Assembly: GCA_005779395.1 (NCBI GenBank)
Contig: SXJP01000029.1
Location: 1-64,000 of the forward strand
Length of the DNA: 64,000 nucleotides
Direction of reading: 5' to 3'
Origin: Actinomycetota bacterium
GTDB lineage: Bacteria > Actinomycetota > Acidimicrobiia > IMCC26256 > PALSA-610
Made by a program: the position numbers and the translations under genes. Below the pieces are notes generated by a model. That model ran no database searches and was not told where the DNA came from. It saw nothing but the letters and a program-made list of their open reading frames with translations. This document shows, piece by piece, positions 1 through 8,800 of this stretch (positions within the stretch are counted from its first letter, which is position 1; every line of letters begins with the position of its first letter).

Positions 1-452
1 GCCGGGTTGCCGTACTGGAACAACATGACGAGACTCGGGTCATCGGCTGCGATGGCTTCAGCACGACGGATTGCGCCGTTGCTGCCTTCTTCGCCGGGTG
101 ACGACACGACCTCCGCGCCGAAAATTTCGAGCAGTTGGCGACGCTCGATCGAAACATTTTCTGGTAACACAACTCGTAATCGGTAGCCACGCAATTTTGC
201 GATTAGTGCAAGGCCGATACCGGTGTTGCCAGAACTCGGTTCGAGAATTGTTTGCCCGCTACCGCGGGTGAGCATGCCATCTTGCTCGGCCAAGTCGAGC
301 ATTTTCTTGGCGATGCGGTCCTTACTCGAGCCACCAGGATTCTGGCCTTCGAGCTTCGCCCAAATCTTGACGTTCGGGTTCGGGGAGAGCGCGTGTATCG
401 CGACGAGTGGGGTGTTGCCGATCAGGTCAGCGACAGAGTCGAACCGACTCAT
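1..452 (-). CDS. cysM: Cysteine synthase, CysM type (3' end outside window)
   Basis: Pyridoxal-phosphate enzyme that makes cysteine; only the N-terminal 150 or so residues are inside the window. The start MSRFDSVADLIGNTPLVAI is typical of the family, GGSSKDR carries the PLP-binding lysine, and EPSSGNTGIGLA is the substrate/phosphate loop. The start codon overlaps the cysO stop by 4 bases (ATGA), so translation is coupled. The order mec-cysO-cysM on one strand matches the Mycobacterium tuberculosis cluster, where CysM uses O-phosphoserine and the thiocarboxylated carrier CysO rather than free sulfide. That substrate choice is inferred here from context; the C-terminal region that distinguishes CysM from CysK is not visible. 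Confidence 0.9.
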   Translation of the reverse strand, partial: MSRFDSVADLIGNTPLVAIHALSPNPNVKIWAKLEGQNPGGSSKDRIAKKMLDLAEQDGMLTRGSGQTILEPSSGNTGIGLALIAKLRGYRLRVVLPENVSIERRQLLEIFGAEVVSSPGEEGSNGAIRRAEAIAADDPSLVMLFQYGNP

Positions 453-727
453 GCGCCGCCAGCGACCGCAGGCAAGATCGTGATCTCGTCGCCATTTGTA
501 ACCGCGGTGTTCAGCTGTTCAAGGTAACGAATGTCGTCATCGTTCAAATAGACGTTGACGAACTTGTGCAAACCGCCATCGGCGGCAAGCAAGTTGGTGC
601 GCAAGCCAGGGAAGCGTTCGACGAGGTCGCTGAAAATGGCACCGACTGTCTCACCCTCGACCGTGACGCTCGATTGACCGTCAGCGTGGGCGCGAAGCAC
701 CGTCGGGAGCTTGATTTCTATCGCCAT
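449..727 (-). CDS. cysO: CysO-like sulfur carrier protein (MoaD/ThiS fold)
   Basis: A 92-residue ubiquitin-fold sulfur carrier. It is close in length and pattern to M. tuberculosis CysO: IKLPTVLRAHADGQ at the start, KFVNVYLNDDDIRYL in the middle and ITILPAVAGG near the end. The family carries sulfur as a thiocarboxylate on the last glycine of a Gly-Gly tail, which CysM attacks to give CysO-cysteine. Here one alanine follows the Gly-Gly, so the encoded protein ends GGA. The alanine would have to be removed before activation, plausibly by the JAMM protease encoded just upstream. The last bases GCATGA also form the coupled start of cysM, so the extra codon may partly reflect that overlap. A weak hairpin (746-762) lies between mec and this gene. 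Confidence 0.9.
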   Translation of the reverse strand: MAIEIKLPTVLRAHADGQSSVTVEGETVGAIFSDLVERFPGLRTNLLAADGGLHKFVNVYLNDDDIRYLEQLNTAVTNGDEITILPAVAGGA

Positions 728-771
728 ATTCCCAAGCCTAGAACTCCGACCTATTTAGTCGGCAATTGTTC

Positions 772-1194
772 CTAGGTCATGACCTCGACTTGAACTTCCG
801 AGATCTCGCCGTCGATGATTCTGTATGCACGAATCGTTGGTTCGCCCTCGCGGAACGACACGATTGGATAGAACCAAACAGGATCAACGGCTTGGCGCAC
901 ATCGGTAGGGCTTGGGTACGGCACCGTGTGGGTGTGTGAGTGCCAGACACCGATGATTTCATTGCCGGCGGCTTCTGCAGCACGCATGGCTACGAGCATG
1001 TCCTTCGGTTCGACTGTGTAGGTAACGGCCGATGCGTCCGCATTACGGCAGGGCCGTGCCTCTGTGACGACTCCTGTTGGAGTGCTTCCCGCCATCGGCC
1101 CTATCAACAAGCCGCAACCCTCGTCGGGAAGTTGGTCGTAACAATGCCCGATAATCGTCCGGTATTGCAGTTGAGTCAGACGCAGGCTTCCCAT
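772..1194 (-). CDS. mec: Mec-like JAMM/MPN+ metalloprotease
   Basis: A 140-residue zinc metalloprotease of the JAB1/MPN/Mov34 family. The zinc signature is complete: the early glutamate lies in PDEGCGLL, and HSHTHTVPYPSPTD matches H-x-H-x7-S-x2-D. In M. tuberculosis the Mec protein cleaves cysteine from the CysO-cysteine adduct and regenerates the carrier. The gene comes first in a mec-cysO-cysM run and starts 14 bases after the stop of the upstream molybdenum-hydroxylase gene, so it may be read from that promoter too. In this genome it may also trim the extra C-terminal alanine of CysO, which is an inference. Confidence 0.9.
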   Translation of the reverse strand: MGSLRLTQLQYRTIIGHCYDQLPDEGCGLLIGPMAGSTPTGVVTEARPCRNADASAVTYTVEPKDMLVAMRAAEAAGNEIIGVWHSHTHTVPYPSPTDVRQAVDPVWFYPIVSFREGEPTIRAYRIIDGEISEVQVEVMT

Positions 1195-1208
1195 AGCAAT
1201 TTTGTTTG

Positions 1209-3524
1209 TTACACGCTCTGGAGCGCTGACCAGACACGATTCGCTGTCAGCGGCATGTCGATGTGCTTGATGCCGAGATGGCTAAGCGCATCGATTACAG
1301 CATTGTGCACTGCTGGCGTTGAACCAATAGTTCCGCTCTCGCCGATGCCCTTTGCGCCGAGCGGATTGAGGTGTGTTGGAGTCTCTGTGTTCGTTGCCTC
1401 AAAACTCGGAAACTCTGCAGCACTCGCAATCGCGTAGTCCATGAGGTTTGCCGTGACCGGGTTGCCATCGGAGTCGTATTGCACTGCCTCATAGAGCGCT
1501 TGCGCTATCCCTTGTGCGATGCCTCCATGTTGCTGACCGCGCACGAGCAGTGGGTTCATGATCCGTCCACAGTCATCGACCGCGATGTGGCGCAGGAGTT
1601 CCACGCGACCGGTCTCTGTGTCAACTTCGACAACCGCGACATGAGTACCGAACGGGAAACTCGACGAACCAGCGTCGAAATCAATTTCGGCACGCAAACC
1701 ATTTTCGAGTCCTTCGATGCCAGCATTGGTTGCAGGGTCTTTGGCAGCGGAAGCGAGTTGCGCCCACGACACAAGTCGTGCTGGCACTCCAGCGACTTGT
1801 AGACCACCGTCGCCGACAACGATGTCTGCTGCTGCGGCCTCAAGCAAGTTCGCGGCGAGTTGCTTAGCAACGTCCACTACTGCTTCGCTGCTGCGGTAAA
1901 TCGCGACACCGCCGGTCTGCAAGGAACGGCTTCCCATAGTGCCTGCGCCTTTAGGAATCTGATCGGTGTCTGACTGGATAAGTGTGACCTTGTCCATTGG
2001 AACGCCCATTAGTTCGGACACGATCATCGCGAACGCTGTTTCGTGGCCCTGGCCGTGCGCTGCTGTACCTACGAAGGCTTTGACGGAGCCGTCGTCTTGG
2101 ACCTCGACCGCACCCCACTCTGCGTGCAAGCCCATCGGCGCAGTGATCTCAACATAAGTACCGATGCCGATACCTAGCTGCACGCTGTCGCCACGGTCGC
2201 GCCGTCCTTTTTGGTCTGCGAGCAACGCCTTGTAGCCGGCCGCATCAAGCGCAGCGTCTAACGCCATCTCGTAGTCGCCTGTGTCGTACATGGTGAGGCC
2301 GCTCGACGCACCGATGCCAGGTGCCTCAAACTTCGGCAACAGATTCTTGCGACGGATTTCTGCAGGGTCAATCCCGAGTTCATCTGCTGCCATGTCGAGA
2401 ATGCGCTCAAGAAGTTGTGTGGCCTCGGGCCGGCCAGCACCGCGGTACGCGGCGATCGGTGTTGTGTTAGTTACTACCGACTTCCAATTGAACTCAAGTT
2501 TCGGTATCACATAGACACCACCTGACATCGTCTGAGTGAAGAACGGCAAGAACGCACCAACAGCTGGGTATGCGCCAGTTTCGGCGAGCAGGTTGACACG
2601 CAGAGCAGTGATCGTGCCGTCTTGCTTCACGCCGAGATCGACGTACTGCACCTGGCCTCGACCTTGAACCATCGCGACCATGTTTTCTGAGCGAGTCTCT
2701 GTCCACTTGACCGGCCGACCGAGCTTCAGTGCTGCGGTAGACGTGATCACGAACTCAACAGCGGCTGCTGCCTTTGATCCGAAACCTCCACCGACAGCTG
2801 CAGCTCGCACTCGAACGATCGATGGGTCGAGTCCTAGTGATGCGCTGAGTTCTCCATGCACGCTGTTGGGCGCCTGAGTTGGAATCCAGACGCTGATCCC
2901 GCCACCGTCGACCGGTATTGCGACAATGCCGTTGCATTCCATGGGCACACCCGCAAGTCGTTGGTTATGGAAACGCCCAGAGAGCACTACGTCGGCATCG
3001 TCCATTAGCCCTTCGATTGGCGCGCCCATCCCCATGTCGGCTGCTTGGTAAATGACGTTGCCTTCGACGCCTTCGTGAAGTTGTGGCGCGCCAGGAGCGA
3101 CTGCCGCATCGAGATCGGTTACGGCGTCTAGTGGGTCGTAGTCGACGATCACAGCCTCGCTCGCGTCGACCGCTTGTGTACGTGTCTCGGCTACGACGGC
3201 TGCGACGATGTCGCCAACAAATCGCACTTTGCCTTTAGCTAGCGGGGGGCGATTGGCGGTTGGAGGCAACATGATGAAGCCGTGGTGGTCCGCTAGTTCG
3301 AGGTTGTCTGCTGAATAGACGGCGATCACGCCTGGCATCTGTTCTGCCTCGGAAATATCGACATCGCCGAGCAACCCATGAGCGACCGTCGAGCGCACAA
3401 AAACGATGTGCGCCATGTTCTCTACAGCTAGATCATCGAAGTATTCGGTGCTGCCGTTGAGTATTCCTGGGTCTTCTTTGCGCAAGACCGGGTGGCCGAG
3501 AATTGAACCTTTGATCGCAGACAT
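1209..3524 (-). CDS. Molybdenum hydroxylase large subunit (xanthine/CO dehydrogenase family)
   Basis: A molybdopterin-binding catalytic subunit of 771 residues, the usual size for the CoxL/XdhB family. The start MSAIKGSILGHPVLRKEDP at 3524 fits family N termini; the reading frame stays open upstream to about 4010, but that stretch is antisense to another gene. Seen motifs: GGGFGSKAAAAVE in the Mo-cofactor region, AYRGAGRPEA at the active site and the C-terminal GAKGIGESG containing the catalytic glutamate. AYRGAGR is the form II/generic signature, not the AYxCSFR of true form I CO dehydrogenase, so the substrate cannot be called. No medium (FAD) or small (2Fe-2S) subunit gene is adjacent, which is unusual. 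Confidence 0.85.
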   Translation of the reverse strand: MSAIKGSILGHPVLRKEDPGILNGSTEYFDDLAVENMAHIVFVRSTVAHGLLGDVDISEAEQMPGVIAVYSADNLELADHHGFIMLPPTANRPPLAKGKVRFVGDIVAAVVAETRTQAVDASEAVIVDYDPLDAVTDLDAAVAPGAPQLHEGVEGNVIYQAADMGMGAPIEGLMDDADVVLSGRFHNQRLAGVPMECNGIVAIPVDGGGISVWIPTQAPNSVHGELSASLGLDPSIVRVRAAAVGGGFGSKAAAAVEFVITSTAALKLGRPVKWTETRSENMVAMVQGRGQVQYVDLGVKQDGTITALRVNLLAETGAYPAVGAFLPFFTQTMSGGVYVIPKLEFNWKSVVTNTTPIAAYRGAGRPEATQLLERILDMAADELGIDPAEIRRKNLLPKFEAPGIGASSGLTMYDTGDYEMALDAALDAAGYKALLADQKGRRDRGDSVQLGIGIGTYVEITAPMGLHAEWGAVEVQDDGSVKAFVGTAAHGQGHETAFAMIVSELMGVPMDKVTLIQSDTDQIPKGAGTMGSRSLQTGGVAIYRSSEAVVDVAKQLAANLLEAAAADIVVGDGGLQVAGVPARLVSWAQLASAAKDPATNAGIEGLENGLRAEIDFDAGSSSFPFGTHVAVVEVDTETGRVELLRHIAVDDCGRIMNPLLVRGQQHGGIAQGIAQALYEAVQYDSDGNPVTANLMDYAIASAAEFPSFEATNTETPTHLNPLGAKGIGESGTIGSTPAVHNAVIDALSHLGIKHIDMPLTANRVWSALQSV

Positions 3525-3600
3525 TGGTAGTCCCCTGGCTTGTAGAACTGATCGTTGGGGTGACCCTAGCGAACACTGCAAGCCCGCCGATAAGAGATGA

Positions 3601-4194
3601 ATGGCTGGTCTAAGCGGCTCAAACGCTGCCGGTGCTGTCGCAGGCGTCCAGGCTCGAATTGCGAGAATTGAACAGATCGCGGCTCGCTTCGGCGGGGGTC
3701 CAGCAGCACTCGGTTCTGGTGGCGGCGACTTCGCAAGATCGCTCGAATCAGCAAAGGGAACTAGCCCGTTCGGGGGCGCTTGGCCGGTCGATGCACTGCC
3801 TACGGAGCTGTCGGACATCGCCGCGAAGAACCCGGACAAGTCTGCCTGGGCGATCGATCTGCTCGGCCGTCTCGGACTGCCAAAAACGCGTGAAAACCTG
3901 CGTGCCGTCGTAGCGTGGCAGACAGCCGAGGGAAGCACGGCCGATTTCAATCCTCTCGCTACAACACGCGAGAGTCCAGGTGCTACGAACTTCAACAGCG
4001 TCGGAGTCAAGAACTACACCAGCTACGAATCAGGCATGCAAGAGACCGTCGAGACACTCCACAATGGTCTCTACGAAGGAATTCTCGCAGCACTCGCAAG
4101 AGGCAACGACGCCAAGGCTGTGGCCACGGCGATTGGACAGAGCAAATGGGGAACCGGTGGCCTTGTGCACAAGGTTCTCGAAGGGACGATCTAG
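3601..4194 (+). CDS. Putative lysozyme-like / peptidoglycan-active protein
   Basis: A 197-residue protein with no clear signal peptide. The first 70 residues are rich in Gly, Ala and Ser and look disordered. The C-terminal part holds a run of conserved-looking features: VVAWQTAEGS, then NPLATT, NSVGVKNYTSYESG and IGQSKWGTGG. This pattern resembles the soluble lysozyme-like domain found in phage tape-measure and tail lysins (family impression, not a firm match). It is divergent from the molybdenum hydroxylase gene and ends 40 bases before smpB, so the two may be co-transcribed. Function unproven. Confidence 0.5.
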   Translation: MAGLSGSNAAGAVAGVQARIARIEQIAARFGGGPAALGSGGGDFARSLESAKGTSPFGGAWPVDALPTELSDIAAKNPDKSAWAIDLLGRLGLPKTRENLRAVVAWQTAEGSTADFNPLATTRESPGATNFNSVGVKNYTSYESGMQETVETLHNGLYEGILAALARGNDAKAVATAIGQSKWGTGGLVHKVLEGTI

Positions 4195-4234
4195 AGACTT
4201 CAGCGAAAGTCGCTTCGTTGGGTAACAATGTGGT

Positions 4235-4705
4235 GTGAGCACACCATCGCGCCGCGGCGACGCAACTGTTATCTCCAATCGTCGCGCCCGCTTCGAGTAC
4301 TTCATCGACGAGGTCTACGAGTGCGGCCTCGTGCTAGTCGGCTGCGAAGTGAAATCAATCCGCGAGGGTCTCGCGAACTTGCAGGACTCTTATGCGCGCA
4401 TCGACGGTGGCGAGGTGTGGCTGATGGGCTTGCATATCAGCCCATACAAGTTCAGCCGTGGCGAGGTTGATCCTGTTAGGAAACGCAAACTCTTGTTGCA
4501 CCACAACGAGATCGCAAAGATCCAGCGCGACACGGAAACTAAAGGCAGCACGCTTGTGCCGCTACGCATCTACTTCAAAGAGGGTCGGGTCAAGGTAGAG
4601 ATCGCGGTTGCCCGGGGCAAGCACCACTACGACAAGCGCCAGAGCATCGCGGAGCGTGACTCAAAACGCGAGACAGACAGAGCAATGAAAGGCCAACGCG
4701 ACTAA
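4235..4705 (+). CDS. smpB: SsrA-binding protein SmpB
   Basis: A 156-residue RNA-binding partner of tmRNA in trans-translation. Diagnostic stretches are SNRRARFEYFIDEVYECGL, the GCEVKSIREG turn, LLLHHNEI, and the basic C-terminal tail beginning KHHYDKRQSIAERD, which enters the ribosomal mRNA channel. It starts at a GTG 40 bases after the lysozyme-like gene. In many actinobacteria smpB follows prfB-ftsE-ftsX and is followed directly by ssrA. Here that operon is 33 kb away and ssrA is 11.7 kb downstream, behind a giant gene on the opposite strand. Confidence 0.97.
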   Translation: MSTPSRRGDATVISNRRARFEYFIDEVYECGLVLVGCEVKSIREGLANLQDSYARIDGGEVWLMGLHISPYKFSRGEVDPVRKRKLLLHHNEIAKIQRDTETKGSTLVPLRIYFKEGRVKVEIAVARGKHHYDKRQSIAERDSKRETDRAMKGQRD

Positions 4706-4791
4706 CGCGTTCAATTACCCGATTCGTAAGTCGGTTAGTCAGCGATGAGCGATATCAATTCTGTACCGCATCGAGGTGAGCGCAGAACCCC

Positions 4792-4828
4792 AGGCGCGCA
4801 CGCCGACCGCGAGCCCGTGCACGCGCCT
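4792..4828. terminator. GC-rich hairpin between convergent genes
   Basis: An 11-bp stem (4792-4802 with 4816-4828, one 2-base bulge CA at 4820-4821) and a 13-base loop sit between the stops of smpB (+) and the giant gene (-). There is no T tract on either side, as is common for actinobacterial terminators. Bidirectional termination is inferred from position. Confidence 0.45.
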
Positions 4829-4856
4829 CAAAGATTGATACGCAAATGTGTTCGTT

Positions 4857-5840
4857 TCAAGGTATCCAACAAGAGAGCTGCTTATCAGACTCTCTAATCG
4901 CACATGCTTCCCGGGTCCCAACGCTGACGTCAGAGAACAGACCAACCTGCGTCGTGAGCGCTCCGCCGTTACGCGTAATTTCGTGTTTCCAACAAGTTAT
5001 GGTTTTGGTCCGGTCCACAGCACAAGCCTTGCCACCCATGACACTCACTTTCGTGAACTCACTAGTGGAATACAGCTTTGCGTACCCGTATCGAACTATC
5101 ACGTCCAAGTAATAAGGTTCCTCTGGCGTATAAATAGGCCCATAGTACGCTTCGTATAAAATACAACCGATTTCGATCACCAAGTGGGCCCCGCAGACGA
5201 CTGCTACTCCGATCCCGATTGCTGCATTGACGTTCGGATCACTGGGGTCAATCAACACGGTTGTGATCCCGTAATGCCAACACGCTGCATTACCGTCGCT
5301 TGAGATACCACACCCCCCCTTCGTATCCGCAGTTATATTGCGATAGTCACCATAAGGATTCATTGCCTCGATGTCGTCGATCGTGCCCCAACAGATGGTC
5401 GCTCGGTCCATACGGCGCGTGGCACAAGTGTGGGACGCGCCAGCTGTCACACTCAGGTAGTCAAGGACTGGCAAATCCCCTAGCTGGCCGCGGCTGTTCG
5501 ATCCCCAGCACACAACCTTCCAATCCACCTTCACAGCACAAGTGTGCTCATCGCCGGCGCTCACTGAAATAAATTGGCCCGCATATGTGTTCGACTGCCC
5601 ATATAAGTTGTTACCCCAACACGTGATTGTTTGGTCAGAACGAAGGCCACACGCGTGGGTCCCGCCTACAGTTACTGACGTGAAGTAACCAGGTGGGGAA
5701 TAATTATCGAACCACTCTCTCACTCCGGGGTACCTGAGGGCGTTCTGCAGAGCGCTGGTGCTGTACCAACACCTAATCGTCGAATCCACGCGCAACCCAC
5801 AGAACTGCCCGTCCGTGCCGCTGTCTATTTGACTGAACTG
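4857..5840 (-). repeat. RCC1 block F, seven degenerate blades (residues about 3095-3421)
   Basis: Seven repeats are still countable by their cysteine pairs, but CWG decays to CWY, CWH, CWK and CWI in blades 1, 5, 6 and 7. Blade 5 contains an insertion of about 60 residues with a hydrophobic core (residues about 3295-3328). The protein ends inside the seventh repeat, at CWIP. Confidence 0.75.
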
Positions 5841-8800
5841 CTCGGTGACGATGGAGGCAGCCCGATAATATTGCGAAAACGGACCCGTGAACCTTTCGTT
5901 GAATGCCGCAACGCGGCACCGATAAATGCTGCGAAACGGTAAAGAGTAGAAATCGACCGAAAGCTGATTGCTTGGCACCACGGTTTCTGTAACCGGCGCA
6001 CCTTTGGTGGTCGAGTCACACTTGACTATGTAACCCGCAATAGGGCCGCCACCGGTCTGGAAACCGGAGCTGCCGTTCGCAACTGGCGGAAACCAAGAGA
6101 CTTTGAGCTCGCCCATATTTTCTGACGAAACGCTCGGCGGCAGGGGAGGACTCGGAGCCGACAGCCATTCGACCGTGACGGCACTCGACCAATCTGAAGC
6201 TGGACTTGTACCCATAACGTTCGTTGCTTTGACTTGACACATATATACCTGCGAAGTCGGCGCTCCGATGATTGTTGTTGATTCTGCGCTTGCTGTAGCA
6301 GTTGCAACTAGCCGCTGGCCACCAGTAGACGATTCACAGGTAATTGCGTAACCAGTAATCGGGCTTCCACCGGTGTCCGGCGTAACCCAACTCACCGACA
6401 CCTCGCCTGCCACGTAAGACCAGACAGCAGGAGTACTCGGTTTGTCTGGAACGGTACGCCACTCAACCGTAACTGCATTCGACAGACTGAGGGGAGCGTA
6501 AGGGCCTGTACCTACAAGGTTCTTTGCGCGCACAGCACATTGCGTGATCAGGCCGCCCGCGATTGCCGTAGTCGTGAACGATCTCACGGTGCTATCTACG
6601 AGTACCTCCGGAATTGGATTCCCGTCAGATGCATAACACTTGACTAGGTAACCCGTTATTTCGCTACCACCGTCGAAGGGCTTATGCCACTCGACGACTA
6701 GCTCGCCTCGCACTACTGAAGCGATAACCGGAGCCGCCATCGCGTCTGGGACTTCCGCACCGGTCGGAGAAACCGTCTCCCCCGCACGGTTGCGTCCCCA
6801 GCACGCGATCGTCTGGTCCCAACGCACGCCACATGAATGCATTCCGCCGCTGCTCACCGCAAGGAACGAGCCCAGCGGCACTGACTGCGACTGATCAAAA
6901 GCATTGTCGCCCCAGCATGCGAGCGTGTCGTCTACGCGAATACCACACGTATGCATGCCACCGGCGCTAACCGCAGAGTAGTCGCCTGTCGTTACGGCCG
7001 ACTGCCCATATAGGTTTTCGCCCCAACACACAATCTTCTGCGCTACAGATAGACCACACGAATGAAATGCCCCAACGCTGACAGCTAAGAATGAACCCGT
7101 TCGGACCGCGACAGACTCGCTAGCTAACGCGGAAACCTGCAACCTACTGTTGCGTCCCCAACAAACGATTTGCTGATCCACGCGTAGAGCACACGTATGG
7201 TAGTAGCCAGCACTCACAGCTGAAAAAGTGCCGGAAGGCGCAGTTGCCGCCCCAGCTTCGTTGGCACCCCAACAAACGATTTGCTGATCCACGCGTAGAG
7301 CACACGTATGGAAGGCACCGGCACTCACCGCAGAAAACAATCCGGACGGTGGAGTCGCTCGGCCATTTTCGTCTAGGCCCCAACACGCGATTGTCTGATC
7401 TACTCGCAAACCGCAAGCATGCGACATCCCAGCACTCACCGCAGAGAATAAACCGGACGGCGGAGTCGATAGGCCGTTGCTGTTGAAGCCCCAACAAACG
7501 ACCTTGTTATCTCCGCGAATCGCACAGGAGTACGAGTGACCTGCACTAATTCTCACATACTGTGGGCCAGTCACAATAACGGTGTTTGACAGCGGTGAAG
7601 TGGCGCTATCGCCAAACATGTTGTGTGCTGTTACGACACACTCGTATTGCTCTGCGAGTGACAAATCCGTGACTATCCCCACAAAAGTGTTGCCAGCAAA
7701 GGTCATCGCACCCGATCGTCCACCGCTCGACGAAGAGCAACTGACCCGGTACTCAGTAATCGGACTCCCGCCGTTGTAAACAGGAGCCTCCCAAAAGACC
7801 TGAATCTGTCCTGTAATTGACGAATTGATGGTCGGAGCAGCAGGCGCGTCCGGCGCAGTCGGGCGACTAGGTGAAGTGGACTCGCCGTAGACGTTCGAGC
7901 CCCAACATACAACCGACTTGTCCGACGAACGAACGGCACACGCATTAGATGTACCGGCGCTAAGTGCGCTAAACGACCCCGATGGCACAGACAACTGCCC
8001 GTTGTCATCCCGGCCCCAACAAACGATTGTCTGATCTAGACGCAAACCACAGGCGTGGAACCCACCGACACTCACCGCGCTGTACGAACCCGCTGGCGCG
8101 GTCAACTGCCCGTAATCATCGGTGCCCCAACAAATAATCGCTTGATCCACCCGCAAGCCACACGACGCGGACCTCCCGGCACTCACCGCAGAGAAAGCGC
8201 CCCCTGGCGCGGTTGTCCTCCCAGCGCTGTCAGCGCCCCAACAAACCACGGCCGAATCCGAGAAACGAATACCGCAAGAATGCCAGCCTCCCGTACTCAC
8301 TGCGGAGAACGAGCCCGATGGCGCAGACAACTGCCCATAGGTGTTATCGCCCCAACAAGCAATCGTCTGATCTACCCGCAAACCACACGCGCTGGAGTCC
8401 CCAACACTCACCGAAGAAAACGAACCAGACGGCGCATTTGGGAACTGCGGTATACCAACGTAACCCCAACAAGCGATTGTCTGATCCACCCGCAAACCAC
8501 ATGCGCGGATACCGGCCACGCTCACCGAATCATACGAACCGTCGGGCGGATAACCATATGTTGCGCCCCAACAACCAATCGTCTGATCCACACGCAAGCC
8601 ACACGACTGCCCGTCGCGGGTACTAACGCCGTTGAACTGCAAGCCGCGTACATCTACCGTGGCGGAAGCGACCGATGCCGCACTCTTTCCATGGGAGTTC
8701 GAAGCTGCAACGGTGCAGGTGTATACCTCTTCCATCGGTGCATCGATGGTGACAGAAAGAGCACTAGCCGAGGTAGCTGCCGACACCGGCACACCACCAG

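Noticed and set aside
3525..4010. In-frame N-terminal extension of the molybdenum-hydroxylase gene (about 160 residues)
   Set aside because: It is antisense to a better-supported gene on the plus strand, and the protein start at 3524 fits the family without it.
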